Origin: Bacteriovoracaceae bacterium UBA6200
GTDB lineage: Bacteria > Bdellovibrionota > Bacteriovoracia > Bacteriovoracales > Bacteriovoracaceae
Length of the DNA stretch: 64,000 bases
Assembly: GCA_002422605.1 (NCBI GenBank)
Contig: DISW01000023.1
Span: forward strand, 62,001 to 126,000
Reading direction: 5' to 3'
Part shown: positions 26,851-35,299 of the stretch, piece by piece
Position numbering within the stretch: the first letter of the stretch is position 1
Layout: the number at the start of each line of letters is the position of its first letter
Notes under the pieces: generated by a model
What the model was told of the DNA's origin: nothing
Databases searched by the model: none
Seen by the model: only the letters and a program-made list of their open reading frames with translations
Program-made: the position numbers and the translations under genes

Positions 26851-27344
26851 GGGGAGAGGATTACTCCCCACTCTAACAAGCGCTCTGATTTTTTCAGTTC
26901 TTCTTCGGAAGGTGTTTCTCCTTCTTCTAGCTTTTGCAGAACCGTCAGATCATCGTTGGATAATTCTAATGAACAGACTTGTCCCTCAGGATCAATAAAG
27001 AGCGTCAGTACGTGTTCTTTTTCAATTAAAGTCACATTTCCCTTCTGGGCTTCATCCAGCATCGCTTCCACGTCATATTCAAAATTCAGAAAAAGAGCGG
27101 TTGGGTTGAGGATGATCTCTTTTGAAGCTTTTGGAGTCTGGGCACCTGCCAATTCATTGTGGGCCATTTCATAGAACGCCAGTTCAAAGAGATAGGGCGG
27201 GCAATCACCATCGATGGCCTTTTGCTGCAGGTATTCTGGAAAAGAAAGATCTGCATAATCTCGTTCATATTCACTACTCACAGCTTCCCAATCTAAATCA
27301 GAAAAAAGAGTTAACGAGGGAAACCTGGCTTGTAATGTGGACAT
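26847..27344 (-). CDS. Hypothetical protein, possible DUF2063/HvfC-like N-terminal domain
   Basis: 165 residues, acidic. The middle part has YLQQKAIDGDCPPYLFELAFYEMAHNE, which resembles the helical LP.yl.dLA.lE segment of DUF2063/HvfC proteins (partners of multinuclear-iron RiPP enzymes). The rest, with an acidic helical C-terminus, is not recognised. No partner of that system (DUF692) is nearby, so the similarity is weak evidence and function is unknown. Confidence 0.6.
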   Translation of the reverse strand: MSTLQARFPSLTLFSDLDWEAVSSEYERDYADLSFPEYLQQKAIDGDCPPYLFELAFYEMAHNELAGAQTPKASKEIILNPTALFLNFEYDVEAMLDEAQKGNVTLIEKEHVLTLFIDPEGQVCSLELSNDDLTVLQKLEEGETPSEEELKKSERLLEWGVILSP

Positions 27345-27399
27345 AACTGACTCCTGTACGTTGACTTTTCGGTCGATTGGCGATCACATATGAGGGCCT

Positions 27400-27651
27400 A
27401 TGAAAGACTTTCCAGTAGAAAAATACATTGATCTTGAGAATAATCCATACCTAATGGGTCGGATAACCATTAATCAGGTTAAAGAGAACTTTAACGCCGA
27501 GATTGATATTATTCACCGGGAGTCACACAAAATTTTTAAACACGTCGATATCGTTTATAATCAATATAGCGCTGAGGAAGCCCTGATTGTCGGAGTCCAG
27601 CGACTCAGAAATTTTATCGATAATCTGATTAAGAAGACAGAACTACAGTAG
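27400..27651 (+). CDS. Small hypothetical protein
   Basis: 83 residues, no recognisable domain. Alpha/beta composition with GRITINQVKENFNAEIDIIHRES and an EALIVGVQRLRNFIDNLIKK helix. It starts 55 bp from the divergent start of the 165-residue gene and is followed 8 bp later by the metal-binding gene, so these two are probably one transcript. Confidence 0.6.
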   Translation: MKDFPVEKYIDLENNPYLMGRITINQVKENFNAEIDIIHRESHKIFKHVDIVYNQYSAEEALIVGVQRLRNFIDNLIKKTELQ

Positions 27652-27659
27652 AGGTAATG

Positions 27660-27857
27660 ATGAGTATATTTAAAGTTGAAGATATGACTTGCGGCCACTG
27701 TGAAAAGGCCATTAAAACAGAACTGAGTAAGGGAAATCCTGACGTTAAAGTAAACGTTGATCTAAAAGAGAAGACGGTTAAGGTTGAGAATTTAACTGAT
27801 GACCGGGTTATTTTTCTTCTGGAAGAAATTGGGTACTCGCCAGTAAAATTAAAATAA
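27660..27857 (+). CDS. Heavy-metal-associated (HMA) domain protein, CopZ-like
   Basis: 65 residues from ATG 27660 (GAGG 5 nt upstream decides against ATG 27657). Single HMA domain: MTCGHCEKAI with Cys11 and Cys14 binding Cu(I) or another soft metal, and the typical beta strand VKVNVDLKEKTVKVE. Such proteins ferry copper to transport ATPases. No copper ATPase is in the window. Probable role: cytoplasmic metallochaperone. Confidence 0.9.
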   Translation: MSIFKVEDMTCGHCEKAIKTELSKGNPDVKVNVDLKEKTVKVENLTDDRVIFLLEEIGYSPVKLK

Positions 27858-27893
27858 GAGAATAAATCTGCGCAAGACCCTTAAGGATTAAGA

Positions 27894-28694
27894 GTGCTGC
27901 AATTAGAGTTTTTTCCACGGACGGAGTTACGCTCGCTTCTGGACTTTCAAAGTCTGGTCAATTCTCATTTGTCTTTAAAAGACCGAAAGCAGCTCGCTTA
28001 TTATCCTGAATTCTATCAATGCCCTAAATCCAATATGCTTTTTAAGTACCAGCACGCTCAGTTAGTCGATGAGATTCTGGGAGTAAGAGTTAAGTACATT
28101 GAAGAAATGCTGGTGGCGGAAGCGCAAGGTTTTGAATCAGAGGGAAGTCATGAAACGTGGGGACCTATTCTCCACGATGGTGTTCAAACCTGGGTAGGAC
28201 TTGAACTTCAAACCCTCCAGACTCCTTATTCGGAATGTTTGCGTATTTTACAATTATTAAAGATTAAGCCCTATCAACACGTCATTGATCTCGGTGCGGC
28301 CTATGGCCGAATGGGGATGGTGGTGGGTGGTCTTTTCATCAAGAACTCATTTACCGGATATGAATACGTGAAGTCCCGGGTGGATGAAGGGAATAGGGTT
28401 TACCGGGAACTTGATTTCTCTCGAAGTAAATTAGTTCAGCAGGATCTATTTGATCCGGCCTTTGAATTACCAGAAGCGGATATCTATTTTATTTATGATT
28501 ATGGGCACATTGAGCATATCGACCGTACGCTAAGACAAATAAAAGAAGTCGCACAGAAGCGGCCGGTAAAAATTGTGGCCCGGGGAAAATACAGCAGAAT
28601 CATTATAAGAGAAAATCATCCCTGGCTTGAAACTAAGTATGAATCAAAACCTGAGGAGATGTTTTCGATTTACGCGGCTTATCTCCACCACTAG
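27894..28694 (+). CDS. SAM-dependent methyltransferase-like protein
   Basis: 266 residues from GTG 27894, AAGGA 7 nt upstream. Class I methyltransferase core: motif I VIDLGAAYGRMGMVV at about residue 124, followed by FTGYEYVKSRVDEGNRVY (acidic end of strand 2), LVQQDLFDPAF and DIYFIYDYGHIEHIDRTLRQI (motif IV region). The N-terminal third is unrelated to the fold core. The substrate is unknown; the EYVKSRVDEGN pattern is reminiscent of DOT1-like or protein methylases. It ends 62 bp inside the convergent trehalose gene. Confidence 0.77.
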   Translation: MLQLEFFPRTELRSLLDFQSLVNSHLSLKDRKQLAYYPEFYQCPKSNMLFKYQHAQLVDEILGVRVKYIEEMLVAEAQGFESEGSHETWGPILHDGVQTWVGLELQTLQTPYSECLRILQLLKIKPYQHVIDLGAAYGRMGMVVGGLFIKNSFTGYEYVKSRVDEGNRVYRELDFSRSKLVQQDLFDPAFELPEADIYFIYDYGHIEHIDRTLRQIKEVAQKRPVKIVARGKYSRIIIRENHPWLETKYESKPEEMFSIYAAYLHH

Positions 28695-30888
28695 GTTCAT
28701 CATCTCTTAATGCTTCCAGAAATTTTTCCAGGAACTGATTCACACTCAATTGATCTTTTATGAGGTAGTGGGCGACTGTGTCTTCGTTCCCGATCTTGAT
28801 ACAAATAGGTTTTATATCTTTTCTTCCCTGGAGGGCACTGAACATATCTTCGTCGGTGGTATCATCACCAACCGCTACCACAAAGTCCGGTTGATGGACT
28901 TTACTCTGCACCCACTGCTGTACAAAGAAGCCTTTATTGGCGTGAATGGATTTTACTTCAATGACTTTTTTTCCGCGAGTGACTTGCGCCGGTTGGTTGG
29001 CGAGGATTTCTTCCAGTTCAAAAAATAATTTATTAGCGAGGAATTCTGCAAAATCTCTCGGGGAATTACGATAATGCCAGGTAATGGCGTGGCCCTTGTC
29101 TTCGATGAAGCTCTCAGGAGTTCTGAGTGAATATAACTCGAGGACCTCAAGAACTTTGTCTTTCCATTTAGTAGAGTCTTGTGGAATGCGGGTATGCCAC
29201 TGAGAATCGACGGGAGAGTAGCAGTAGGCCCCGTGGCATGCGGCCAGTGGGAAATTAAAATCAAAATCTAAAAATTGTTCTTCTAAAAATTCCTTATCCC
29301 GGCCGCTCACAACGACGAATTCACAATTTTTCTGCTCCGAAATAGCTTGTAATAGATCGATGGTGCTATTACTGATCTTCACATCTTTTGGATGGGGGGC
29401 AATCGGAGCGAGTGTTCCATCAAGGTCACAGAAGAAGACAATCTTTTTCCCTTTTATGTCCTTCATCCAGTCAAAGTGGCCATTCAGAGGCATAGGTTTT
29501 ATGATTTCTTTTTTCTTCGGTTCCATCGCCATATCCTCCAGAATGAATTTTGCCCAATCAGAAGAAGTGTAACGAGTCAGAAATTCTTTCATCGCTTTCA
29601 TTTCTTTTTTCCGTTTGACCTCTGGATGATGAAGGGCCTCTTTCATCTTGATAACCGTATCGGCAATATTCCACGGATTAATGGAGAGGGCATAACTTAA
29701 TGTTGAATGAGCACCTGCGAACTCACTTAAGAGAACCACTCCTGGAGTCGTATCATTTTGAGACATGACATATTCTAAGGATACGAGGTTCATGCCGTCT
29801 CTTCTGGAACTGATGTTAAGCACATCACTTAACTGATAGAGAGCAGAGAGCTCCGGCTCTGAAACAGAATGATAAATATATTGAACCGGCATCCAGGCAG
29901 GAGAACCAAATTCCCCGTTAATACTTGAGACCATTTGCTCAATTTCTTTTTTGAGACTTTTATATTGAGGCACTTCGGTTCTTGAAGGAATCACAATCTG
30001 AACCAGCTGAACTTTTTCCCGCTCTTCCGGAAATCTTTTAAGAAAAGCTCTGAAGGCTTGAAGTTTTAAAACCAGTCCCTTAATGTAATCAAGTCGATCA
30101 ACGCCCAGTATCCATTTGAGATTCTTTTTACTCTTACGATATCTTTCTATCCACTCAAGTGTTTCAGGTTGAGTGGAGAGATGAATAAAGTGTTCCGTAT
30201 CAATTGAGATTGGATAAACGCCCCAGGACTTTCCGGTTTCGTTCACATCTCCCATGATTCTACCGACTGAACTTCGGAAATGATTAAGATAAGACAAATC
30301 ATGGAAACCGATTTGATCACACTGAATGAGTGAGATAAGAATTTCTTTACGCTGAGGAAGTTCACGAAAAATTTCAGAACTTGGAAAAGGGATATGAAGG
30401 AAAAATCCGACTTTTAATTTCGGTCTTTTATCTTTAATCATTCCGGGAACGAGCAGCAATTGGAAGTCATGAATCCAAATGGTATCCGTATCTTTAGCTT
30501 CTTCTAGAATAGCTTCTGCTACGAGGCGATTTACTTCCTCATAGGCGCGCCATCCTTCTTGCGTGTGACGAACCATGTTTCTTTCATAATGAAAGAGAGG
30601 CCACAGCACGTTATTGCAATATAAATTGTAGTAAGCATCATAACTAGATTTAGGAATGATGATGGGATGACACGGTAAGCTTCCATGAGAAGTCTTTTTT
30701 AATTCTTCAATATCTTCTTGATGGATATCATCAGTTAAAATGCCCATCCATTCAAAATCATAACCAACTTTAGCTGGATCGAGACCTTTAATTGCCGAGA
30801 CAAGTCCACCGGAGCTGGAAGTAAATTTTTTGAATGTAGTGTTATATGCAACTGGTAATCGATTACTGACAAGAAGGCAACGTGGCAT
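28633..30888 (-). CDS. Bifunctional trehalose-6-phosphate synthase / trehalose-6-phosphatase
   Basis: 751 residues. OtsA-like GT20 domain 1-470: LLVSNRLPV, SSGGLVSAIKGL, a WIHDFQLLLVPGMI helix, GFFLHIPFPSSEIFR, GVDRLDYIKGL, and the SRRDGMNLVSLEYV binding motif. OtsB-like HAD domain from about 485: FFCDLDGTLAPIAP (Asp nucleophile), VVSGRD, and VAVGDDTTDEDMF. It makes trehalose-6-P from UDP-glucose and glucose-6-P and dephosphorylates it. Fused OtsAB occurs in several bacteria and in eukaryotes. AAAGGAC precedes the ATG. Divergent (54 bp) from the GH15 hydrolase gene, presumably under shared control. Confidence 0.95.
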   Translation of the reverse strand: MPRCLLVSNRLPVAYNTTFKKFTSSSGGLVSAIKGLDPAKVGYDFEWMGILTDDIHQEDIEELKKTSHGSLPCHPIIIPKSSYDAYYNLYCNNVLWPLFHYERNMVRHTQEGWRAYEEVNRLVAEAILEEAKDTDTIWIHDFQLLLVPGMIKDKRPKLKVGFFLHIPFPSSEIFRELPQRKEILISLIQCDQIGFHDLSYLNHFRSSVGRIMGDVNETGKSWGVYPISIDTEHFIHLSTQPETLEWIERYRKSKKNLKWILGVDRLDYIKGLVLKLQAFRAFLKRFPEEREKVQLVQIVIPSRTEVPQYKSLKKEIEQMVSSINGEFGSPAWMPVQYIYHSVSEPELSALYQLSDVLNISSRRDGMNLVSLEYVMSQNDTTPGVVLLSEFAGAHSTLSYALSINPWNIADTVIKMKEALHHPEVKRKKEMKAMKEFLTRYTSSDWAKFILEDMAMEPKKKEIIKPMPLNGHFDWMKDIKGKKIVFFCDLDGTLAPIAPHPKDVKISNSTIDLLQAISEQKNCEFVVVSGRDKEFLEEQFLDFDFNFPLAACHGAYCYSPVDSQWHTRIPQDSTKWKDKVLEVLELYSLRTPESFIEDKGHAITWHYRNSPRDFAEFLANKLFFELEEILANQPAQVTRGKKVIEVKSIHANKGFFVQQWVQSKVHQPDFVVAVGDDTTDEDMFSALQGRKDIKPICIKIGNEDTVAHYLIKDQLSVNQFLEKFLEALRDDEPSGGDKPRKSKTSPQVLIHT

Positions 30889-30942
30889 TTGTATGTCCTT
30901 TCTGTGATTGAAGTCACCGGCATATTAGACTAAAATCTTCTC

Positions 30943-32721
30943 ATGAATAAGGCGCATCGTTACAACTACGCAATTCTCGGTAACTGTCACTATCTCGCTT
31001 ACGTGAGTGCAGAAAGTGATTTGAGTTGGCTCTGCTGGCCTTACATGGATTCAAGTTTTGTTTTTGGTTCGATGTTAGATGATGAGAAAGGTGGTTGTTT
31101 CAAAGTTGTTCCTGAAAATTCATTTCATACTAAGCAGCGCTACATTGAAAATACCGCCGTCGTTTCTACCACTTTCTACTGCGAAGATGGTGACTTCGAA
31201 GTCATCGATTTTGCTCCACGATTCTCAATCTATGATCGCTATCACAAGCCTCTTCAATTTTTTCGTAAGATCAAACGACTTAAAGGTCAGCCGCGAATTA
31301 AAGTTGTTTGTTGTCCTCGAGGGCACTATGGGGAATCGAAGCCAGAAGTCAGTGTAGGATCAAATCATATTAATTATAAAGGCCTTCATTATCCTCTTCG
31401 TCTGACGACTAATGCTTCGAAGGTTTACTTACGAGAAGAGCGCTTCTTTGTTTTAACGGAAGATCTTTATCTGGTGCTGTCAGGAGGGGATCCCTTCGAA
31501 GCACCACTAAAAGAAACCTTTGAAGAATTTTATTATAAAACAGTTCGCTACTGGCGGAATTGGGTGAAGGATACATTCATTCCGAATATCTTCCAGAAAG
31601 AGATGATTCGTTCTTCTATCACCATTAAGCTTCATCAGTTTGAGGACACCGGCGCCATTATTGCTTCCGGCACAACTTCTCTTCCTGAGTATCCGGGAAG
31701 TAAGAGGAATTGGGATTACCGCTATTGCTGGCTGAGGGATTCGTATTTTAGTCTTGCCGCTTTAAATAGCTTAGGGCGATTTGAAGAAGCCGAAAGATAT
31801 CTGCACTTTATTAATAACCTCTTGACTGATATTGAAAATCTTCAACCGGTTTACCGGATTAATGGAGAATCAGAAATTCCAGAGAGAGAATTACCTCTGA
31901 AAGGTTATTTGAACGACGGCCCGGTTCGGGTAGGGAATGCGGCCTACTACCAAAAGCAGTACGACTCTTACGGTCAGGTGATTCTCACGATCCTTCCTCT
32001 CTACATGGATGAGCGTATCATTCACCGTGAGCAAATGCTCTCTTTGGATCCAATTAAAAAACTTCTGCTTCAGATTGAATACCGGATGGATGAGCCAGAT
32101 GCAGGCATCTGGGAATTTCGAGGACGCAGGGCCCTCCACCTTGAAACTTATATTTTTCATTGGGCAGGGGCCAAGGCCAGCTTAAAAATTGCTGAACACT
32201 ATCAGGATGAAGAATTAAAAGATCTTGCGATCAAAATCATCAAGCTTTCAGAACAAAATATTGAAAAATGCTATAGCCCTGAGATGGAATGCTATATGTC
32301 CGATCAGAATAAAGAGTATTTTGATGCCAGTGCCTTTCTTCTGATTATTTTTAATTACCTCCACCCTGATGATGAACGAACTCAGAAACATTTCCAGCGC
32401 CTGCAAAAAGAACTCCTGACTCCTGAAGGCATGATCTATCGTTATCGGGCCCATGATGATTTTGGTGACACTCATGCCACCTTCTTAATTTGTACATACT
32501 GGTTTATTGAATCTTTGATTTGTCTGGGCTTTCTGGATGAAGCCGAAGAGAGTTTAAATAACATCATTGTTCACGCCAACCATGTTGGTCTGTTAAGTGA
32601 GGACTTAAGTTCTGAGGATGGAGGCCAGTGGGGTAACTTTCCGCAGACTTACAGCCATGTGGGACTCATAAATACTGTGGTTCGAATGGCCAGGAAAAGA
32701 GACAAACAGATCTTTGAATAG
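30943..32721 (+). CDS. GH15-family glycoside hydrolase, glucoamylase/trehalase-like
   Basis: 592 residues with the GH15 layout: N-terminal beta-sandwich starting NYAILGNCHYLAYVSAESDLSWLCWPYMDSS, then the (alpha/alpha)6 barrel with GSKRNWDYRYCWLRDSYFSLAAL, DDGPVRVGNAAYYQKQ-type segment and a late SEDLSSEDGGQWGNFPQTYSHVGL. GH15 enzymes include glucoamylases and bacterial trehalases. Being divergent from a trehalose synthase/phosphatase gene, trehalose is a likely substrate, but that is inference. No signal peptide, so cytoplasmic. Confidence 0.9.
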   Translation: MNKAHRYNYAILGNCHYLAYVSAESDLSWLCWPYMDSSFVFGSMLDDEKGGCFKVVPENSFHTKQRYIENTAVVSTTFYCEDGDFEVIDFAPRFSIYDRYHKPLQFFRKIKRLKGQPRIKVVCCPRGHYGESKPEVSVGSNHINYKGLHYPLRLTTNASKVYLREERFFVLTEDLYLVLSGGDPFEAPLKETFEEFYYKTVRYWRNWVKDTFIPNIFQKEMIRSSITIKLHQFEDTGAIIASGTTSLPEYPGSKRNWDYRYCWLRDSYFSLAALNSLGRFEEAERYLHFINNLLTDIENLQPVYRINGESEIPERELPLKGYLNDGPVRVGNAAYYQKQYDSYGQVILTILPLYMDERIIHREQMLSLDPIKKLLLQIEYRMDEPDAGIWEFRGRRALHLETYIFHWAGAKASLKIAEHYQDEELKDLAIKIIKLSEQNIEKCYSPEMECYMSDQNKEYFDASAFLLIIFNYLHPDDERTQKHFQRLQKELLTPEGMIYRYRAHDDFGDTHATFLICTYWFIESLICLGFLDEAEESLNNIIVHANHVGLLSEDLSSEDGGQWGNFPQTYSHVGLINTVVRMARKRDKQIFE

Positions 32722-32755
32722 TACAATAGCGCTCATTAAAACCAAGTGAGACTCT

Positions 32756-33214
32756 ATGAAAACATTATTATTCAAGGCCCTGGCGGTCTTCTTTATCCTT
32801 ATCGTTGGCACTTCGGTCATGATGGATATTTTCCAAACAGACTTTGGGACGGTGGATTTTTTCCAGAAGCATAATATTTTTTTCCTAATCTTTATTACTA
32901 TTTTCCCTCGTTTAACTTTGTTATTTTCATCCGTCGCCTTCGGAGGTTTTTTCTGGTGGTTGGGATTCTTCTTCTGTCCCCGCATTCTGGTGGCAAGTCT
33001 AGCAACAGTGGCCTACTTTCACACTAATCCCATACTGGTTGTGATCAGCTGGGTTGTGGCCTTGGGTGGTGAAACCATGGAGAAAGCAAAAATTAATAGT
33101 GGTACTCAGGGTTTTGTTATCAGAACCTATCGAAGCCCAGGTCCTGGAGCTCCTCCTAAAGAACGCACCCTTGATAAAGACGGTGTGATCGAAGCTGAAT
33201 TTACAAAAGAATAA
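32756..33214 (+). CDS. Small inner-membrane protein
   Basis: 152 residues with three or four hydrophobic segments: LLFKALAVFFILIVGTSVMM, IFFLIFITIFPRLTLLFSSVAFGGFFWWLGFFF, ILVASLATVAYFHTNPILVVISWVVALG. The last 50 residues are soluble and acidic/basic. No family recognised beyond likeness to uncharacterised small membrane proteins. It starts 34 bp after the GH15 gene and its stop lies 2 bp before the next gene, suggesting one transcript. Confidence 0.7.
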   Translation: MKTLLFKALAVFFILIVGTSVMMDIFQTDFGTVDFFQKHNIFFLIFITIFPRLTLLFSSVAFGGFFWWLGFFFCPRILVASLATVAYFHTNPILVVISWVVALGGETMEKAKINSGTQGFVIRTYRSPGPGAPPKERTLDKDGVIEAEFTKE

Positions 33215-33216
33215 TC

Positions 33217-34380
33217 ATGGCCAAAAAAGTCCTGCGCTCTGATCTTGAACTCTCAGGGATTGCTCCTAATCTATTACTAAAAGATGTCGAGAATACCGCC
33301 CCTTTTCTTTTTAAAGGGGAGATCACGACCGAAGGCAAAGAACGGGCCTATCTCGCCAAGCTTATTTTCTATAAGAAGAATCTGAACGCCTTAAAGCATA
33401 TTAACCTGACGGAATATTTTCATATCTGCATGGCCGCTCATTGGAGTACCGCTGGTACTTTTGTTCCAACCAACGTTGATAATCAAATTCGCGAAGGACT
33501 TTGGAAACATAAAGATATCTTGGGTCACATTGACCGCATGGCCCGGATCACCATTGATTCATGGTTATGGGACTATGAACAAGTCACCAATCGTAAATCT
33601 TATAATCCGGAAAACGGTCAGGTGATGAGTACCCACGAGGGAACCTGGTTGAGTGTCGCTATTGGGGCCTACAACGCTCTTATTAAGCATAAAAAAACTG
33701 AGCTTGCCGATGAAGTGGCCGATGTCATTCTGGCCGAAATCACGAAAGAAGAAAAAATGCTTCTGGAGCTTCGAGAGAAAAGAGATCACATCAATTTTCT
33801 TCGAACGACACCCCTCATGGCCCACAACTTTGGTGACCTTGATCGGGTTATAGATCAATGGAACATGCCAGATGATAATCCTTTTAAGCAAAGAATCTAT
33901 AAACTGGGACATGCTCTCAATCCAAATTATTCTCCTATCCTCGCTTATGCAGGCCAGGTAAATAAGAAATTCCTCTCGGTGGAAAATCATCGGCATATGT
34001 CCATGAGACAGGCCAGATGCCTCAGGCGTTCTTATCGCTTTCTTATACCTGTGGGTCCATTCATGGATGATTGGGGAAAAATCCTAGGTGAATCAATTGA
34101 GCTCACCATGGCGGAGAAAGGGGAGATCGTGACCTGTTTGTATGAAGGTTATAAACGTCAGGACCTAGCGAGTGGCTATGCGCGGGCCTTTGGGGCCTTG
34201 ATTAAAGCACTTCCTCAGGGTCTTGCTTCTTTGGAATTTGATCTTCCTTTTGATGTGGTGGCAGAAATAAAGAAATCTCCCTTCATGCGAATTGCCGAAA
34301 TGCCGATGGAAGAATTTCATGATCAGTATAAGAAAGAGTTGGAAAGCTTTGAGTGCCCGTTGACTGGAATAAAGTTTTAA
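33217..34380 (+). CDS. Hypothetical cytoplasmic protein
   Basis: 387 residues, soluble, mostly helical; no signal peptide and no catalytic motif I can name. Notable spots are a His-rich segment HICMAAHWSTAG near 78, a DSWLWDYEQV helix, and RHMSMRQARCLRRSYRFLIPVGPFM. It is 2 bp downstream of the membrane-protein gene and ends at the terminator-like hairpin at 34384-34412, so it is the last gene of the block that begins with the GH15 gene. Confidence 0.68.
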   Translation: MAKKVLRSDLELSGIAPNLLLKDVENTAPFLFKGEITTEGKERAYLAKLIFYKKNLNALKHINLTEYFHICMAAHWSTAGTFVPTNVDNQIREGLWKHKDILGHIDRMARITIDSWLWDYEQVTNRKSYNPENGQVMSTHEGTWLSVAIGAYNALIKHKKTELADEVADVILAEITKEEKMLLELREKRDHINFLRTTPLMAHNFGDLDRVIDQWNMPDDNPFKQRIYKLGHALNPNYSPILAYAGQVNKKFLSVENHRHMSMRQARCLRRSYRFLIPVGPFMDDWGKILGESIELTMAEKGEIVTCLYEGYKRQDLASGYARAFGALIKALPQGLASLEFDLPFDVVAEIKKSPFMRIAEMPMEEFHDQYKKELESFECPLTGIKF

Positions 34381-34383
34381 ACC

Positions 34384-34412
34384 TCCGGAACACAGGATGG
34401 TTATGTTCCGGA
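34384..34412. terminator. Candidate bidirectional terminator hairpin
   Basis: TCCGGAACA, an 11-nt loop, TGTTCCGGA: a perfect 9-bp inverted repeat between two convergent genes. The following T-runs are poor on both strands, so it may instead be a weak or factor-assisted terminator. Confidence 0.4.
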
Positions 34413-34422
34413 AGTCTAAATT

Positions 34423-35109
34423 TTAAAAATCTTCTATTTTTTCATCGACCTTTTTAGCTTCCTCAGTTTGGGCTTGCACCGTCATATCAGGATCTGCTGT
34501 TTTCTCCTGAGGAGTCAGATTCAACTGAGTAATCAAAGAACTACTGGTTCCTGAAGCAAAGGATTCAGCACCTTTTATATATTCACGTCTAGCCTGCTCT
34601 GGAGCCATTTTACCTTTGATGATCTTTTCGGCGAGATTGAAGGCGAGGATATTCATCTCTTCCTTATCACTTGTATAGATAAGTTCTCCCCGGGTTCGGT
34701 CTACGACCATTGAACCATCAAATAATGAAAGTTTTGAAATGGTGGCAACAGGTATTCGGTAATCCACAACTTGTTCAATGACATCATTGTGGCGGAGAGG
34801 GAAAAGATGGATGGCCCCATCACGGTAAACAGTGGTCCTTTTGAAAGGCGCGGTATTATTCCAAACGATAAATTCATCTGAAACAACGGCCGGTAGACCG
34901 TATTTAGCATGCATTGAATTCACGGCCGATTTGGATGTTTCAGGCCAGGATTCAACCATGGTAGTTACATTATCCTGAGTCACAGGCATAACCTTCGCTG
35001 CAGTGGCTTCGGCTTCTTCTTTTTTTGCCTCCTTTCCCTTGTAATGACTACAAGACGACAGCGCAATGAGCCCTGCTGTAAGTATTGGTATTACGAATAC
35101 ATGTCTCAA
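34423..35109 (-). CDS. Lipoprotein of unknown function
   Basis: 228 residues with lipoprotein signal MRHVFVIPILTAGLIALSSC (lipobox LSSC) and a Lys/Glu-rich stretch right after the Cys, a common surface or periplasmic linker. The central part (WPETSKSAVNSMHAKYGLPAVVSDEFIVWN...YRDGAIHLFPLRHNDVIEQVVDYRIP) is a folded domain of unknown family; the end is acidic and low complexity. It is divergent from the histidine kinase gene across about 190 bp. Confidence 0.75.
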   Translation of the reverse strand: MRHVFVIPILTAGLIALSSCSHYKGKEAKKEEAEATAAKVMPVTQDNVTTMVESWPETSKSAVNSMHAKYGLPAVVSDEFIVWNNTAPFKRTTVYRDGAIHLFPLRHNDVIEQVVDYRIPVATISKLSLFDGSMVVDRTRGELIYTSDKEEMNILAFNLAEKIIKGKMAPEQARREYIKGAESFASGTSSSLITQLNLTPQEKTADPDMTVQAQTEEAKKVDEKIEDF

Positions 35110-35195
35110 TGTGACCTCCTTGTTAACTTTGACTAGCCAAGAATAAGCAAGCTTGAGGCCACTAAAGATTTCGTAAACGTGAAGACATTACTGCC

Positions 35196-35207
35196 CTCCC
35201 TAGGGAG
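35196..35207. promoter_or_regulatory. 12-bp palindrome between lipoprotein and histidine-kinase genes
   Basis: CTCCCTAGGGAG, a perfect palindrome, followed 16 bp on by a shorter inverted repeat TTAGG-CCAA-CCTAA (35224-35237). They lie in the divergent intergenic region and could be operator sites; there is no direct evidence. Confidence 0.3.
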
Positions 35208-35299
35208 AGAGAGAAGCACTACCTTAGGCCAACCTAAATTTTTTCTGATGCTTTGACCCAAATATCAATCTTTGCTATTTCCTAAGGATGCTTTTGTAT

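Noticed and set aside
26851..26869. Terminator GGGGAG/CTCCCC between convergent genes
   Set aside because: Stem of only 6 bp and no T-run on either strand.
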